Origin: Atopsyche davidsoni
Taxonomy: Eukaryota > Arthropoda > Insecta > Trichoptera > Hydrobiosidae
Direction of reading: 5' to 3'
Assembly: GCA_022113835.1 (NCBI GenBank)
Contig: JAILWY010000019.1
Span: 7,526,001 to 7,590,000 of the forward strand
Length of the DNA stretch: 64,000 nucleotides
How positions within the stretch are numbered: position 1 is the stretch's first letter; every line of letters begins with the position of its first letter. A program made the translations under genes and the position numbers. Shown here piece by piece: positions 1 to 12,200 of this stretch. The notes under the pieces were generated by a model, which worked only from the letters and a program-made list of their open reading frames with translations, was not told where the DNA came from and did no database searches.

Positions 1-1232
1 GTACTAAGCCTCACCGCCCGATGGTGCTAGTATCGCAACAAAGATTTACTATCATGTAGAACATTCTCGTAGACGGCTACTGTCAAAATTTCAGCCGAAT
101 CGGACTCGTTTTGTTTTGACCGCGTGTGGATGCGGACATGTATGCGTATTTTTGAAAAATAGAAAAAAAGCAATATCGGTCGGTGATTCGATTCTTGTTT
201 TTGGAAGGGAAATTGCGCAGCGAAGTCAAAGAGCGCTTGGATGCTGTGTACGGTGACTCTTCTCCTTTGATGGCAACTGTCAAAAATTGCTTTAACGAGT
301 TTCAACATGGTCGCACGTCGGTTTTTGATGAGCCACACCCTAGTGCCTCGAAAATGGCTACCACAGAGGATAACGTGACAAAATTCCACAATCTCGTATT
401 GGCAGACCGCCGATTGAAGGTGTGCGAGATAGCTGAAACAGTAGGCATCTCAAAAGATCGCGTGGGTCATATCCTGCATGAAAAAGCTGTCGGCGCGAAG
501 GGTGCCGCGTTTGCTCACTCCGGACAACAAGCGCAACCGTGAGACCACTTCAGAGCAGTGTTTGACGCTGTTTAAGCGCAATCCGAAGGAGTTTCTGCGT
601 AGTTTCGTGACCGTTGACGAAACATGGATCCACTGGTACACACCAGAAACCAAGGAACAGTCGAAACAGTGGACTTCGCCCGGCGAAAGTGCTCCGAAGA
701 AGGTGAAGACTGTCCTATCGGCCGGAAAGGTGATGGCCACCGTTTTCTGGGATTCACAAGGTGTGATCTACATTGACTACCTGAAGAAGGGCAAAATGGT
801 CACAGGGCTCTACTATGCCGAATTATTGGGCCGATTCGACACCGAATTGAAAAAAAGTGCTCTTCCACCATGACAACGCACAGGCTCATACCTCCGCCGT
901 CGCCACAGCCAAATTGGTCAAATTGCACTACGAACTGCTCCCCCATTCCACCGTATTCTCCAGATTTGGCCCCATGCGATTTTTTTTTGTTTCCACTTGA
1001 AAAAGTCACTTGCCGGGCAAAAAATTAAGTCGAATGAGGAGGTCATCGCCGCCATGGAGGTCTACTTTGCAGACCTGGAGAAAACGTATTTTTCAGATGG
1101 GTTAAAGAAGTTGGAGCATCGCTGGGTCAAGTTTATCGAGCTAAAAGGAGACTATTTTGAGAAATAAATCGCCACTTTTCCAAAATTTTCCTTTTTCTTT
1201 TGTAGGCTAAGTACTTATCGGACCGCCCTCAT
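1..1232 (+). mobile_element. mariner-family DNA transposon, decayed, left tip cut by window edge
   Basis: The right end (about 1204-1230) carries a typical mariner inverted repeat, and the first ten bases of the window are the inner part of the matching left repeat. The element is therefore nearly full length (about 1.25 kb) with its outer left tip outside the window. TA-rich sequence follows the right end, as expected for TA target duplication. The interior is one transposase coding region broken by frameshifts (separate entry). Confidence 0.9.
183..1167 (+). pseudogene. mariner transposase pseudogene
   Basis: Cut-and-paste DDD transposase of the mariner family, now broken. Conceptual translation in three frames recovers, in order, the N-terminal helix-turn-helix region (183-480), the first catalytic Asp in VDETWIHW (613-636), the second Asp in HHDNAQAHTS (865-897), the third in YSPDLAPCDFF (about 951-983), and the C-terminus ending at a TAA at 1165-1167. 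Small deletions shift the frame near 480, near 850 (several codons missing before HHDN) and near 1000. No intact ORF longer than 131 codons survives, so the copy cannot make transposase. All three catalytic positions are still readable, so decay is moderate. Confidence 0.92.
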
Positions 1233-1979
1233 ATATATAATACTATCAAAATAAATTGGCTAAAAATAAACAAAAATATAAAATATATATCACAAAATAA
1301 CGTAACAAAAGAAAGAAATTTGGAGTCTAGGTACACAGTCTACATCGACATATTTTGAAAAGATTTACTTCAACACTTCCTTTTCAATTTTTGTGACATA
1401 ACAAATAAATGACTCTACTGTATAAATAATTTAGTATAGTAGAGTATAGAAAAATAAAGATACATGTGAATTAAATTATTATTAGAAATCATAAGACTTC
1501 GCAACCTAAATGTTTGATATTTTTTATTCTAATAAATATTTATGTTATTTTCCACTGTATATTTTTTTGTGTCTCGTTTCACTAGTTTTCAAACAGAGTG
1601 AGGATTTGTGAATAAACAAGCAAGTGACAAATTGTTAGAAAGAGGCAATAACTCTCAGGGGAATCACAAACATATCTTATTATAATAAAAAATATCAAAA
1701 TGGAATTCAACCATGTACTTTCTGTCAAAAACATTGAATATCTATATATTTAACAATTGGATATATATTAACAAATGTAAAAATAAATAAATAGGTTTTA
1801 AGTCTGCAATGTAAATTCAGGTTTGCAACATAAATAACTTTTCAGCTTTCAGGTGTAAAATATTTAAACCGCACTGCTTAAATATTTTGTTATTGTATAT
1901 TTACGGATAAAAGTAAAGAACAAAGTGCGTAATCTGCAATTAAAATGATTGATTTTAGTCAATTTTTTTACCTTTTTTA
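1233..1979. other. AT-rich 3' flank of the DCAKD gene
   Basis: Intergenic DNA between the mariner and the DCAKD stop codon. No credible coding region was seen. It holds a degenerate family A foldback copy at about 1500-1737. The 3' UTR of the minus-strand DCAKD gene must lie in its upper part, but I did not fix a polyadenylation site. Confidence 0.6.
1500..1737. mobile_element. family A foldback element, degenerate copy
   Basis: The right end (about 1690-1737) reads like the canonical family A terminus: GGAATTC, then CAACCATGTACT, then CTGTCAAAAACATTGAAT. The left half has only weak traces of the stem (TTTCCACTG; CGTTTCACTAG). It is one of the oldest copies in the window. Confidence 0.6.
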
Positions 1980-3144
1980 CTATTGCTTTTTTAGGAAGGT
2001 AAAGTAGATGTAGGCTATTAAACAGGGTAGGCCAATAACCAAGGCTGCGATACCACCACGCAGGTACCTGAAATGTTATATAATTCAATAAATCAACAGA
2101 TCATAAAATTATTTTACATATAAAAAAATATTTAAAATATATCCTTACCAGTGAAAATTTGAGTTTTTGAGAACTCTGATAATATTTTCAGTTTGACTTC
2201 TTGTATCATGGAAAGAGCCCGAGTTGTCGACGACAAAGTTGGAGTTGGCAACCTTTTCCTCCAGTGGCATCTGAGAATCTATTCTCTTCTTTGCTGTCTC
2301 CGCTGTGAAATCATTTCTTTGGCATAACCGATCTAGTTGCTGGTCATCATTACTAAAAACAAACCAATAAGTATATAGTTTAATTTATTATCTGTATTGA
2401 AGTAAAGTCAGGTTTATCATATTGTTTATTAACATAGAGTTATTTGTCACTGTCAATTTAAAGTTTATTAATATCAAAATAGTTTACCAAACAACAGTAA
2501 TGATTTTGTGCATAAAAGACATCATTCTTCCTGTTTCGAAGAGAAGTGGTAGCTCCATTACAATAAAAGCGTGTCCTTCTGCAAATCTGGAGAGGGCTAT
2601 TTTAGCTAATATTCTCTGAATCCTCGGGTGAGTGATGTTGTTTAGCTTTTTTCGTTTCTCAGGATCATTAAACACCAACTCTCCAAGTATCATTCGATTG
2701 ATTTGCCCATTACTTGACAAAACAGAATCTCCAAATTCCTCTTTAATTAACTTCCATGACTTTTGACCAGGTTCGACAACTGAAATACAAGAGATAAATA
2801 TTTTTTATTTATTAATATACTTGTAATTAAAATTTTTGTGACCCAATGTATAAGTGTTCTGGTTAACATGATAATTATTATCTCAGCGAAAATCATTTAA
2901 GATAAGGGGATTTTTACACTGGGTACATAAATGATTTTCAATTTTAAAAGATAAACATTCTAATTAAATGAATCTAATATCATCGATCAAACCATAGTTA
3001 CAAATACTTATTTAACAAAAAATACATCATACTTTCCCTGGCAATCTGGTCGGCGTCAATCACCGGTATGCCATATTCCTTAAATATTTTCAATACTGTA
3101 CTTTTTCCAGTAGCTAATCCCCCCGTCAAACCAACTACGAACAT
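1980..3144 (-). CDS. Dcakd: dephospho-CoA kinase domain-containing protein (DCAKD)
   Basis: Related to the enzyme that phosphorylates dephospho-CoA to CoA, the last step of CoA synthesis. Exons, 5' to 3': 3144-3033, 2779-2488, 2352-2149, 2067-1980. Phases close exactly to give 231 residues, the length I recall for human DCAKD. The N-terminus contains the P-loop [12 protein letters not shown], followed by a VIDAD motif. Exon 2 has the THPRI motif and VMELPLLFE. Exon 3 has the CoaE-like [13 protein letters not shown] stretch and VVDNSGS. The last exon is one hydrophobic helix ([17 protein letters not shown]), matching the C-terminal membrane segment of animal DCAKD and suggesting membrane anchoring. 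Whether insect DCAKD has kinase activity, or the fused COASY enzyme does the job, is not known from sequence. Confidence 0.93.
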
Positions 3145-3429
3145 GTTAATATTCGATTAAGGTATTAGTTTTATGTTTTATTCTTTTTAATAATCGATTT
3201 AACCGCACTAAAAATCAAACTGCTATAATTGGTGCTGCAGTAAAATGAATTTATTTATACAAAATTAAAAAGGCGTAAACAAAGAGTTTAGTAAACGGAT
3301 ACAATAAATTATAGTGATAAATAATGTCTCTGGAGCAATTGAGCACAGAGCAGAGATCACTGGAGTCAACTGTCAAAACCTGAGGACAGTAATAGACAAT
3401 CGACAAAAATCTAGGCTTTAGCTTATGGT

Positions 3430-3665
3430 CTTTTATTTTTGAGTTCTTAAGGAGTGTCTACACTCTAAGTGCACACACACACACACACACATATACACTC
3501 ATTGGAGGTTAGGGACCATTTCATCGAATATATTTCTATCCTTGGCCAATCTCACTAATTTGACCGTACTTCCAACATTAAGCTACTGGCATAAATTCCA
3601 CATCCACGTATGTTTATTTTTCCAATGCCCCATTTTATTTACTGTCATCTAAAAATCAAGGAAAA
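3430..3665. repeat. dispersed repeat, family B2, with an AC microsatellite
   Basis: Contains an (AC)n tract (about 3472-3490), then GGGACCATTTCATCGAATAT and CTACTGGCATAAATTCCAC. Related sequence occurs at 21797-21938 and 40655-40740. The leading part resembles the head of family B, suggesting a composite or related element. The sequence from 3145 to 3430 is otherwise featureless promoter-proximal DNA of DCAKD. Confidence 0.55.
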
Positions 3666-4037
3666 CCGATGGATAAAAACACTTAATATATTTAAAAACA
3701 TATATAATAATATGTACATTATGTCTATAAATATACACATCAAAATCTAGATAAATTGAATAATCGAAATAGTAGCACGTCCAAATGTCTCGTCGGTTAA
3801 TTATCTATTTATAAATCGATAGGTTTTAAGGAAAAAAAAATATTTGGAAAGAATACGACAGCACACGATCTTCTTCTTTAACCAACATGAAAATTAAATT
3901 ATTTACAGAGGAAAGGCAAAAGTCATGGTCTTCTATTAAATCCTTTTTTAACGACAAGTTATATTTCGATTTATCCGATCATAACAATAGCCAATACTGA
4001 AGTATTTCATGCATTATATTTTAAATATAAATTATAA

Positions 4038-4069
<32 letters not shown>

Positions 4070-4072
4070 TAT

Positions 4073-4430
4073 TTAGGTTCTCATGCCATGTAAACGTTTG
4101 GAAATACTTTGGCAAGTCATGTTTAATGCCTCCGCAAGTTGATCTTGGGTTGGTGTATCATCTTTCCAATAACACTTGCAGATCGGCATCCTCAATTGTT
4201 GTAGGTCTTCCGGAGCGCTCTTCGTCTTCAGTATCGAAATCGCCCCTTCCGAAGCATTTAAACCAATTTCCACAGGTAACTTTCGATGGTGAATATTCGC
4301 CGGAGGCCTCCTCAAGCAGACGAAGTGCTTCAGCTGCGTTTTTATTCAAGTTAAAGCAGAAAAGCAAAGCTTCCCGCAGATGCTGTTGTTTGATACAAAA
4401 CTCGACATCTTCATTGTTAGAAAAAATATT
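4073..4430 (-). pseudogene. Mos1-like mariner transposase fragment (N-terminal part)
   Basis: Two overlapping minus-strand frames give the N-terminal DNA-binding region of a mauritiana/Mos1-type mariner transposase: KQQHLREALLFCFNL, GDFDTEDEERSGRPTTIEDA and, after a frameshift near 4160, TPTQDQLAEALNMT. Only about the first 115 residues remain and the catalytic domain is missing. Sequence upstream in its own orientation (about 4430-4490) starts TTGGGTTG on the plus strand, as mariner ends do. (TA)n tracts lie close to both sides. It is dead. Confidence 0.85.
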
Positions 4431-4589
4431 ATTGGGTTGAGATATGTGTTGGTATTATGACTGCTTATTGTTGACAGATGTCTAAGCTATAACAAAAACA
4501 AAAATTTAGACATGTATGTCGACTACATCTGATCAAATATATATATATATATATATATATTTGTGAGGAATTTTATTGAGCGTGTAGAG

Positions 4590-4781
4590 GGCTTTAAGCA
4601 AATTGCAGATTTGCTAATCAGGCGCCCGTTGAGACTAGTCAAAAGGTCTCTACATCCGTAACAACAAATCGCGCCATCAACTTGCAGCTAGCCAATAGCG
4701 TGGTGGCGCGATTTGAGTAGAGGCCTTTTGAGTAATCTCAGCGGGCGCCTAATTTCCACCTAATCCGCAATTTGCTTTACA
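4590..4781. mobile_element. small foldback element (MITE) with GC-rich nested arms
   Basis: The left arm (about 4591-4653) and right arm (about 4708-4781) are imperfect inverted repeats: GCAAATTGCAGATT against GCAAATTGCGGATT, and AGGCGCCCG...AAAAGG on both sides. Inside lies a second stem, CAAATCGCGCC (about 4664) with GGCGCGATTTG (about 4706-4716). There is no coding capacity. The very GC-rich arms differ from the AT-rich surroundings. Single copy in this window. Confidence 0.75.
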
Positions 4782-4944
4782 CTATTATAATTAGGGGATC
4801 TTCCTCGTTGTTGGGTCTATCGATTAAATAAAACCATATTATATGAAAAAGGCATCTTCAAATAGGGGTCTAGAAGCAGAAAAAACTACCACTTACGGGG
4901 ACTGTGTCAAATAAACATTTGATTTAAAGATACTAATTAAATGT

Positions 4945-5345
4945 ATGTGTTCTTCTTCTTCATCAAGTGCCTCTCTTCAGAGGCTGGCGACCATTTCACT
5001 GAGCATATACTCATGCTGAACCAGTGTTCATAGTTTTCTAAGGGGAAAATAGTGTAGTGGGTCCCCGGGTCCTTCTACACCGCAGTTTTATATTGGAAGG
5101 AAATGTTTGCGTATTGCTTCTGTCCAATAGTATTATTATTAACCCTTTCCTCACAAATCTCTGGCGTTTAGATCTGATACTCCTTCTGCAGCAGGCTACA
5201 GAAACAATGCAGGAGCCCTCACACCTCAACAAGGTATTTCCAGAGCACATCCATCTACAATCATTCCAAGTTCACTTCTGCATTACCGATCCTTTACACA
5301 CGCTCAGGATATAGAATGGCAGCCATGCACTAGCAACATAATGGC
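4945..5345 (+). repeat. dispersed repeat family B, longest copy
   Basis: About 400 bp starting TTCTTCTTCATCAAGTGCCT, with landmarks GCGACCATTTCACTGAGCAT, CCTTCTACACCGCAGTTTTA, and TTGCGTATTGCT, ending near CACACGCTCAGGATA. Other copies lie at 10574-10732 in the same orientation and at 14025-14178, 15262-15530, 62985-63330 and 63465-63615 in the other. Copies end at different points and there is no coding region, so a SINE-like or truncated non-LTR element is likely. The simple GAAGAA-type terminus fits that. Confidence 0.75.
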
Positions 5346-5349
5346 GAGA

Positions 5350-5536
<187 letters not shown>

Positions 5537-5649
5537 CGCCTACATGCGCTGCAATACGTCCAACAAACGAATGCTGAGCTTGTCAATAGGTCTTTTGCCG
5601 TGTTTTTTTTTAGGAAAAAATATTATAAAATCACTCAAAAGAAGAAAGA

Positions 5650-5850
5650 CGCTGATAATTACTGTTAATATTTTAAATTAAATAAAACACTTGCGTGATT
5701 TTTCCCCATATTAATTTTTATTTGTGACCCGTTTCGCCAACCTTTCGCGTAAGCATTATCAAACTGAGTCTGTGGAAAATCACTCAATTATTTTATTTTA
5801 AATGGAATTACACCAAGTGATCTCTGTCAAAAAAATTGATTGCTTAATTT
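5650..5850. mobile_element. family A foldback element, short form
   Basis: The left arm is truncated and starts near AATAAAACACTTGCGTGATT. The core is GTGACCCGTTTCGCCAACCT followed by GCATTATCAAACTGAG. The right arm reads GTGGAAAATCACTCAATTAT and ends in GTGATCTCTGTCAAA. This copy has only one core arm, so it may show the simple unit from which the long hairpin copies arose. Confidence 0.8.
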
Positions 5851-8800
5851 CTGTTAGCTTAGAAGTTGTATTGCATTGTGTATGGGCATGATATTTTGTC
5901 ATTCATTTTAATGTTTTTTTTTTCAATAGATATTTCAAATGTTGAATCTTCATCGCGTGTGTGCAATTATCCAAATTAATATTAATATAAGAAATAATCG
6001 TTGTTTTTTTTTAAATCAAACAATTAAATAATGAACTTATTAAATGGAAAGAAAATGCTGTCGGGCCATGGGGGTGAGTACTATACTGCTTTCGGGCGCC
6101 TGGAATTGGTCGATACGAATTCCTTGGCTCGCCATTGGCTGCAGCGGGTTCGGTTCTCACGCCTATCTCCTCCTCGTCTATATACATACAGTATACAGTA
6201 TATACACTCACCCGATATACCTCCGTCTCAACTAAAATAAATTCACGAACAATTCCTTCTCGCAACGAGTCACAAAGCGCACGCAGAAACTTCTAGAATT
6301 TAAAAAAAATACGTTTACGTTTCATAGCCATATTTTAACATCTTGATATATTATGTCTATTTCTTCTTTCTGTCTAGTTTTCCCAAACACCTAAAATCTA
6401 ACAAAACACATTCGTAGTTTGTAATTATTTACAATATTTTTTTCTTAGGTACCTGATATATTTATATTCTATGGTTAAACTACGAGTTTCAAGAAATCTA
6501 TGTACATTTCGTGTGAGATTTTAAAAGTAAAAAGTAGCAATAATTTAACAAAATATCCTCAACCTTTAATTTAAGTAATTTCACTGTCCATGACGAGTTC
6601 CAAAAACTTACAGATTTTTTTAATTTAAAAAAAACGTACTTACGTGTGATTGTTATTTTTTTGATTTGCTTTCTGTGAACTTGGATTTAACACATATTTG
6701 TTTACACTCACGCAACTATAGAAACTGTAGAAAGTGAAATCCACAACAAAGACCTTCACTAATTCGCTCGGTAATGAAATCAACGAAGTCAAATCACACA
6801 TTACTAGATTCGGAATGAATTCATTACTGAAGATTGTTTGTTTACTTTTAATTTTAAGAGCTTTGCAACAGAATGGGGAGAGCGGGGAGGATAGTTTGAA
6901 ATAAACAATAAAAAAATGAAGTGCGCTAACCACCAGACTACGAGGTGGCTGCCTGAACACCTGCCCCGGTGTCCCCTACCGCCGAGGCGGTGCCCACCGC
7001 GGGCATGTGCGTCAATGAGTTTACAGGTATCTAATATTCATAACCGCATATCTGACAATCAAATAACCATTATTGATATTACTGGCATAGCGATCGTTTG
7101 GTTCACAATAATGATGAAGATATTTCTGCGGGCTCTCCGCACTCAGCGATAAGCGCGTTTTAATAAAGCACGCGCAGTTAATTAAATGAACACGTGTTTA
7201 ACACTAAAGAAGAATACTTGATAACAGAACGGTTTTTCGCCAAGTGTCCTGTTTTTTATTTTGCTTTTGGCCAACTCACCGTTAGGTTGTTGCAGCGTGT
7301 GTAGGCAGTTTCAGTGCGTGCGTTGTCGCTGGAACATTTATTAAATAGCTGGCTGCTTGTCAAGTTGTTTCTCAAATTTATTCGATTTCCTACAGTATAA
7401 AAGAGAAAATATGAAGTAGGGAAGGAATTGAAAAAGTTCATAGAAATAATAAGACATTTATTCAATCATAAATCAAATAATTTACCATCGAAAATTTATG
7501 TTATAAAAACAACAAAAAAACTTCTTCATCATAAAGTAAGTATGACGAACATGAACGCCGGTTTGTCAAGATACAATATACAAAAAATATATACAATTAG
7601 ACTAGAAATAGAAAAGTCGGACTAGAATTTCTTATGGTACTCTATATATAGCCCGAAGAAATCATTATGCACATATTTCCGTTGGGAAAATCCAAACCAA
7701 ATTTGGCACTCTCTCATATTGGGAAATGACTGATAAAGGTTTTTTTTTATATTATGGAGATCCATTGAACAGGTAACTTGCGTGCGTATTTATATTATTG
7801 ACTTCTATATAAATACAGATAGAAATGAAAGCTCTCGGTCTCGAAAGCATCGGACTCAGTGCAATACTAAATGAGTTGGGAAAAAAAGTTTGTTTGCGAC
7901 ACTTCCAACGCTAAAAACCAACGTAAAACTTATGAACTAGTGTGAACAATTGATTTGTTTTCATTTATTTTCGTAGGCTAATTGGCTAAAATGTAAAATA
8001 AACCATTTTTATGGTTTCATATCCCAAACCAGTAATTATTTTTTTTAATATTTAAAACTGCTAAAAAGGGACCTGCGGGAATAAAAATACATTTGTTCGG
8101 TGTACATTTAGAAACATTTAGTAATCATGCGTAGACATTTTGTCTACACATGATTTTATTATTTCACGTGTCATGATTTTTGTCAAATGACAAAAATCAA
8201 TAATCAAATTTCAATAAATCACAAAAGTATTTTATTAAAAGTACGTAAATATAATATTATTTGATCAGGTATTCATACCGGTTTACAGTGATTAATTTAG
8301 GAAAATAACTAATTTATTCAAATATACACCTATTTACACTTTAACACAATATATTACGTTGAAAACATAATGCACGTGAAATTTAGACTGTGGCGTACTT
8401 GATCACAACTACCGAGACTAGGATATAGGAATATCGCTTAAACAGATTAATATATTTCATAAAATGGTTGCAAATACGCCAAAAACTCTACTTGTTTTGT
8501 TGTCGTATCATTAATCACTAGCTGCGAATAAGTAACATGACTAGAAAAGGGGTTGATGTTTTATAAACGCAATGTTCGAGAAGTGTTATAAAACATCTCT
8601 GTCCTTCGATTCTTCGCTTCGCTAGTATAACTCACAACTTTTGCTAAATTATAAAAAAAATAACTAAACAAATAAAATATTTAGGCAGCACATTTTCATG
8701 CCCGCTGCGTTTCGTGGGTTCCGAGAAAGTAAAAAAACCTATGCCAACTGAAACCCAAATGCAAGTAGTTTATCTGAAGGTATTTCTAAATTACTTTATC

Positions 8801-9255
8801 CCCATAAGCTAGCCTCAATAAACGTGTGTATTAATAAACATTTAAAAACACTGTCGTTTTCGAATCGGTGCCAAATTAAGAATATTTCTTTGGTTTTGGT
8901 TGCTGTGGCATGTCGGCATGTAGTCTTTACAAGCTTGCCTTTGCATAGTTGTTCGGCAAGTTGCAATTTGCCGAAAACGATGACCTGCCACTTTGCCGAG
9001 CTTGTCCAGTCGATTGGGAATTGGCCTGGACGCTAGCAGATGTGATAGGCCCACGAGAGGACGAATGATCAGACACTCGCAGGTACCACAGGCAGGTTAT
9101 GGAGCTCTGCACACCAGACATTCAATGGTTTTACGACGTTTGTCTTGTCTGCTGTCGAAAGGTCGGCAGGGGCTGATCGATTCCAGAATGCCTTCGGGGC
9201 TTCTCGAGCGGGGTGCACTTCAGGGACGGCCAGAGTGACGGAGAGGGCTGGGCTG
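5851..9255. other. 3.4 kb without a supported gene, downstream of Fer1
   Basis: AT-rich DNA with two GC-richer patches (about 6060-6180 and 6940-7020), neither giving a recognisable product or a clear splice structure. It contains short perfect hairpins at 8134-8154, 8172-8198 and 8554-8596. The part nearest 9255, GC-rich from about 8990, probably belongs to the Fer1 3' UTR. Candidate ORFs of 60-106 codons show no family resemblance. Confidence 0.5.
8554..8596. repeat. 12-bp perfect hairpin
   Basis: GATGTTTTATAA and its exact complement TTATAAAACATC are separated by about 19 bases. No gene context explains it. It could be a decayed element end or a structured RNA stem. Confidence 0.6.
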
Positions 9256-12200
9256 CTAGCGAGGTGCCCGGGGGTCCTCGGGGGTCCACAGGCGGGCGTA
9301 GAGGACTCCTCCCGCCGGCCGCTCTCCCCGCCGCGACCACGACAGCGAGTGGGCGTGCACACTGCCGCCTGCAACAATCTCTAATCGTGTACCTACTAAA
9401 GCTCCCCACACACGTAGCACAAAGCTGTAGCCATATACCACACGCTTTTGTGAGATCTCGCTGATAAAACCCTTGACGGATGACTCGCGATGAACGCAAC
9501 CGGTTCAGATCTCTCCTCGTCGGGACTATTTGCTTCATTAACCGTGTCTCCGCAACCATGAACTTACGCAAAGCAAGGGATGTGTATATGAAATACTACA
9601 AACAATCAGTAAATTACGTGCGATACGATGTGCGATGATGCTGCAAATAAATGTTCAATATTCGTCGGTCAGTTGTCAGTTGTCTTGCTACGTGTGTAGT
9701 GCGCTCAAGTGGAAACGTTACTGGGTTTATTTAAAATAGTAAATATTATAAATTTATTAATGGAACTGGTATTTATTTTGTAATACTCCATTTTATTATA
9801 ATAAAATAAAACCAAATGGTTTTGGAGACTACGTTAATTTCACTATTAGCGAGAGCTCTTTCGCCGAACACGGCATCTTCAAGACTGAGTCTATACAGAA
9901 AAAAGCGAGCTTATACATAACAAATTCAACAGAAATAAATGAGTCATAGATTATACTACATTACATATTTATGTGGAAAAATGCTTCTATTGGATGCTGT
10001 GAAACCCCATTAAAATGATATTAACAGCAATAATTTTAATACTAAGTACTTAAATAAACTAGTTAGTGATGATTTCTGGCTGTCCTGTTATGTATAAGCT
10101 CGCTTTTTTCTGTATAGACTCAGTCTTGAAGATGCCGTGTTCGGCGAAAGAGCTCTCGCTAATAGTGAAATTAACGTAGTCTCCAAAACCATTTGGTTTT
10201 ATTTTATTATTATAAATTCAATAAAAAATTGCATGCACATTTGAAAAGTCTGTTGTGTATTGAAAAGTCTGTTATGTAAAATGTATTTATAGTTAAAACC
10301 TTAATCGCATGGATCAAAAGCATATGGCCAGTAAACCTCGGAGTTTAGGTACAAATTCTACCTTCATTCAATAAAAGTATTTTGAATATTTGCGTTGTTA
10401 TACCGCAGTGATATAAAATAAATTTAAATATACAATTTTAAAAGTAATTGTACCAATTATTCACTAACGATATAAAAAAACAGCTCGTGCTGATATTAAA
10501 TGATTTATTAGGACTATTTATATGATTTAAGCAATACTGCTTGCCTTCATTATATATATATATATATATATATTCTTCACCAAATGCCTCCCCTCAGAGA
10601 AAGTTGACGACCGTTTTACTGAGCATATACTCATGCAGAGCCAGTGTTCTTCACCGCAGTCTGCGTATTGCTGTTGCCCAATGGCATTATTAAATATCCT
10701 TTTCTTACAAAACTCTGGCGTTTAGAAATATATATGCGCGTGTGTGTGTGTGAGGGGGGGGGGGGTGTGTGTGCATGTGTATACACCTGCGCAGGGTGCC
10801 TCAGCTACTTATGAATAGTTGTACCGCTGTAAAGTGTCATTAAATGAACATATTGGCAATGTTTATTTAATTTGTGGGGTGCGCCCCCGCCTGCTATCAG
10901 TGTTGATTGCATGTCAAACAACTCGGGGGGCGCCGCACGTGCTGAGCCCCTGCCAGCCTGGCCCGCGGACAGGAGCATTCGTTCCAGGGGCTCTGCAACC
11001 ACAAATCAGCGGCATCTTCGCGAGGTGCCGAGGCGGCTCAACAGCTTCATATCATATTTTCAACGGATCTTGTGAGTCGGTTTTTTAACCCAGTTGGTAA
11101 AAAAATACACACTCAATAAAAAGGACCCACCGATTGCTTTATTAGCTGGGTTGATAATGCCACGATGATGATTTTTTTGTGAGTTTTTTGCAGCCCAGTT
11201 ATCAGTTATAAAAATATTCTAAGACCAACCGGATCATTATTAAAATCTATCCAGATATTTTTATTTATTTTTAAACGTTTTTTTTAATATGTAAAAGCGG
11301 CATCGAGATGGACAGCGGCGGTTTCACGTCCACACCCTTCAATGGCCCTCAATTTAGGGGTGACACGGGGAGATTGGGAGCACCGTTATGGTTGAATCGT
11401 AGGTAATATACACATTGCCCCCGGCGGTGCACTCGGGCAGGGGCGCGCCTGCGGTGCACGTGCACGAGGGGCGCGCCCCCACCTTCACACCACCTTCACC
11501 CCACCTTCACCCCGCCTTCACCCCACCTTCACCCCACCTTCACCCCACTTGCACTCCGCCCCGCGGTGCTCCGTAAATTGTTTCTAATTTCATTTACCTG
11601 TCCCGAACTATGCGCTCTTTTTTATCTTACAAATTAATAGTACATATCATGAAATTTGTCACGATTAAAATTAACGAAAATTTGTTTGAATTTTTTTTTT
11701 TTTAATTAAAGCACTTTAATCTTAACTATGAATGCGAGAGAGCTCTTCCTGTTAAATTATCAATTTTGTAGTTTTGTAAACCATTTATTTCATAAGAATT
11801 TTAACAATAAAAAAATACGAATAGAATATTGGATTTGGCCCAGTTAACATTATAAATTCAACATTTGACATGTTTTGAAATGCATGAATGCCTTAAAAAT
11901 AAAATAAACATGGATGCGGAATTGGCGCCAGTGGCCGGAAGAAGAGAGCTCAATCGAACTAGTGAGACTGGCCCAGGATAGAGATATGTTCTGTGAGATG
12001 ATCGCAGAGGCACCTGAGGAGGGGGAGAAGGTGAAGTATAAGGCAGCTCTCATTCTGTATATGTAGGTTGAATGATAATAAAACATATTGTTTCCGTTGG
12101 AAAATCGCTTTGAAAGATATGAATGCAAGGATAATGGTGCCGTGCATTGTTTGCCTCAGGCCCTCGAACTCTTGAAAGCGCGATTGTCGCAGTGCATAGG

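Noticed and set aside
9131..9571. 146-codon minus-strand ORF over Fer1 exon 4
   Set aside because: Wrong frame; the neighbouring frame carries HSLSW and WTPEDPR, and splicing phase requires it.
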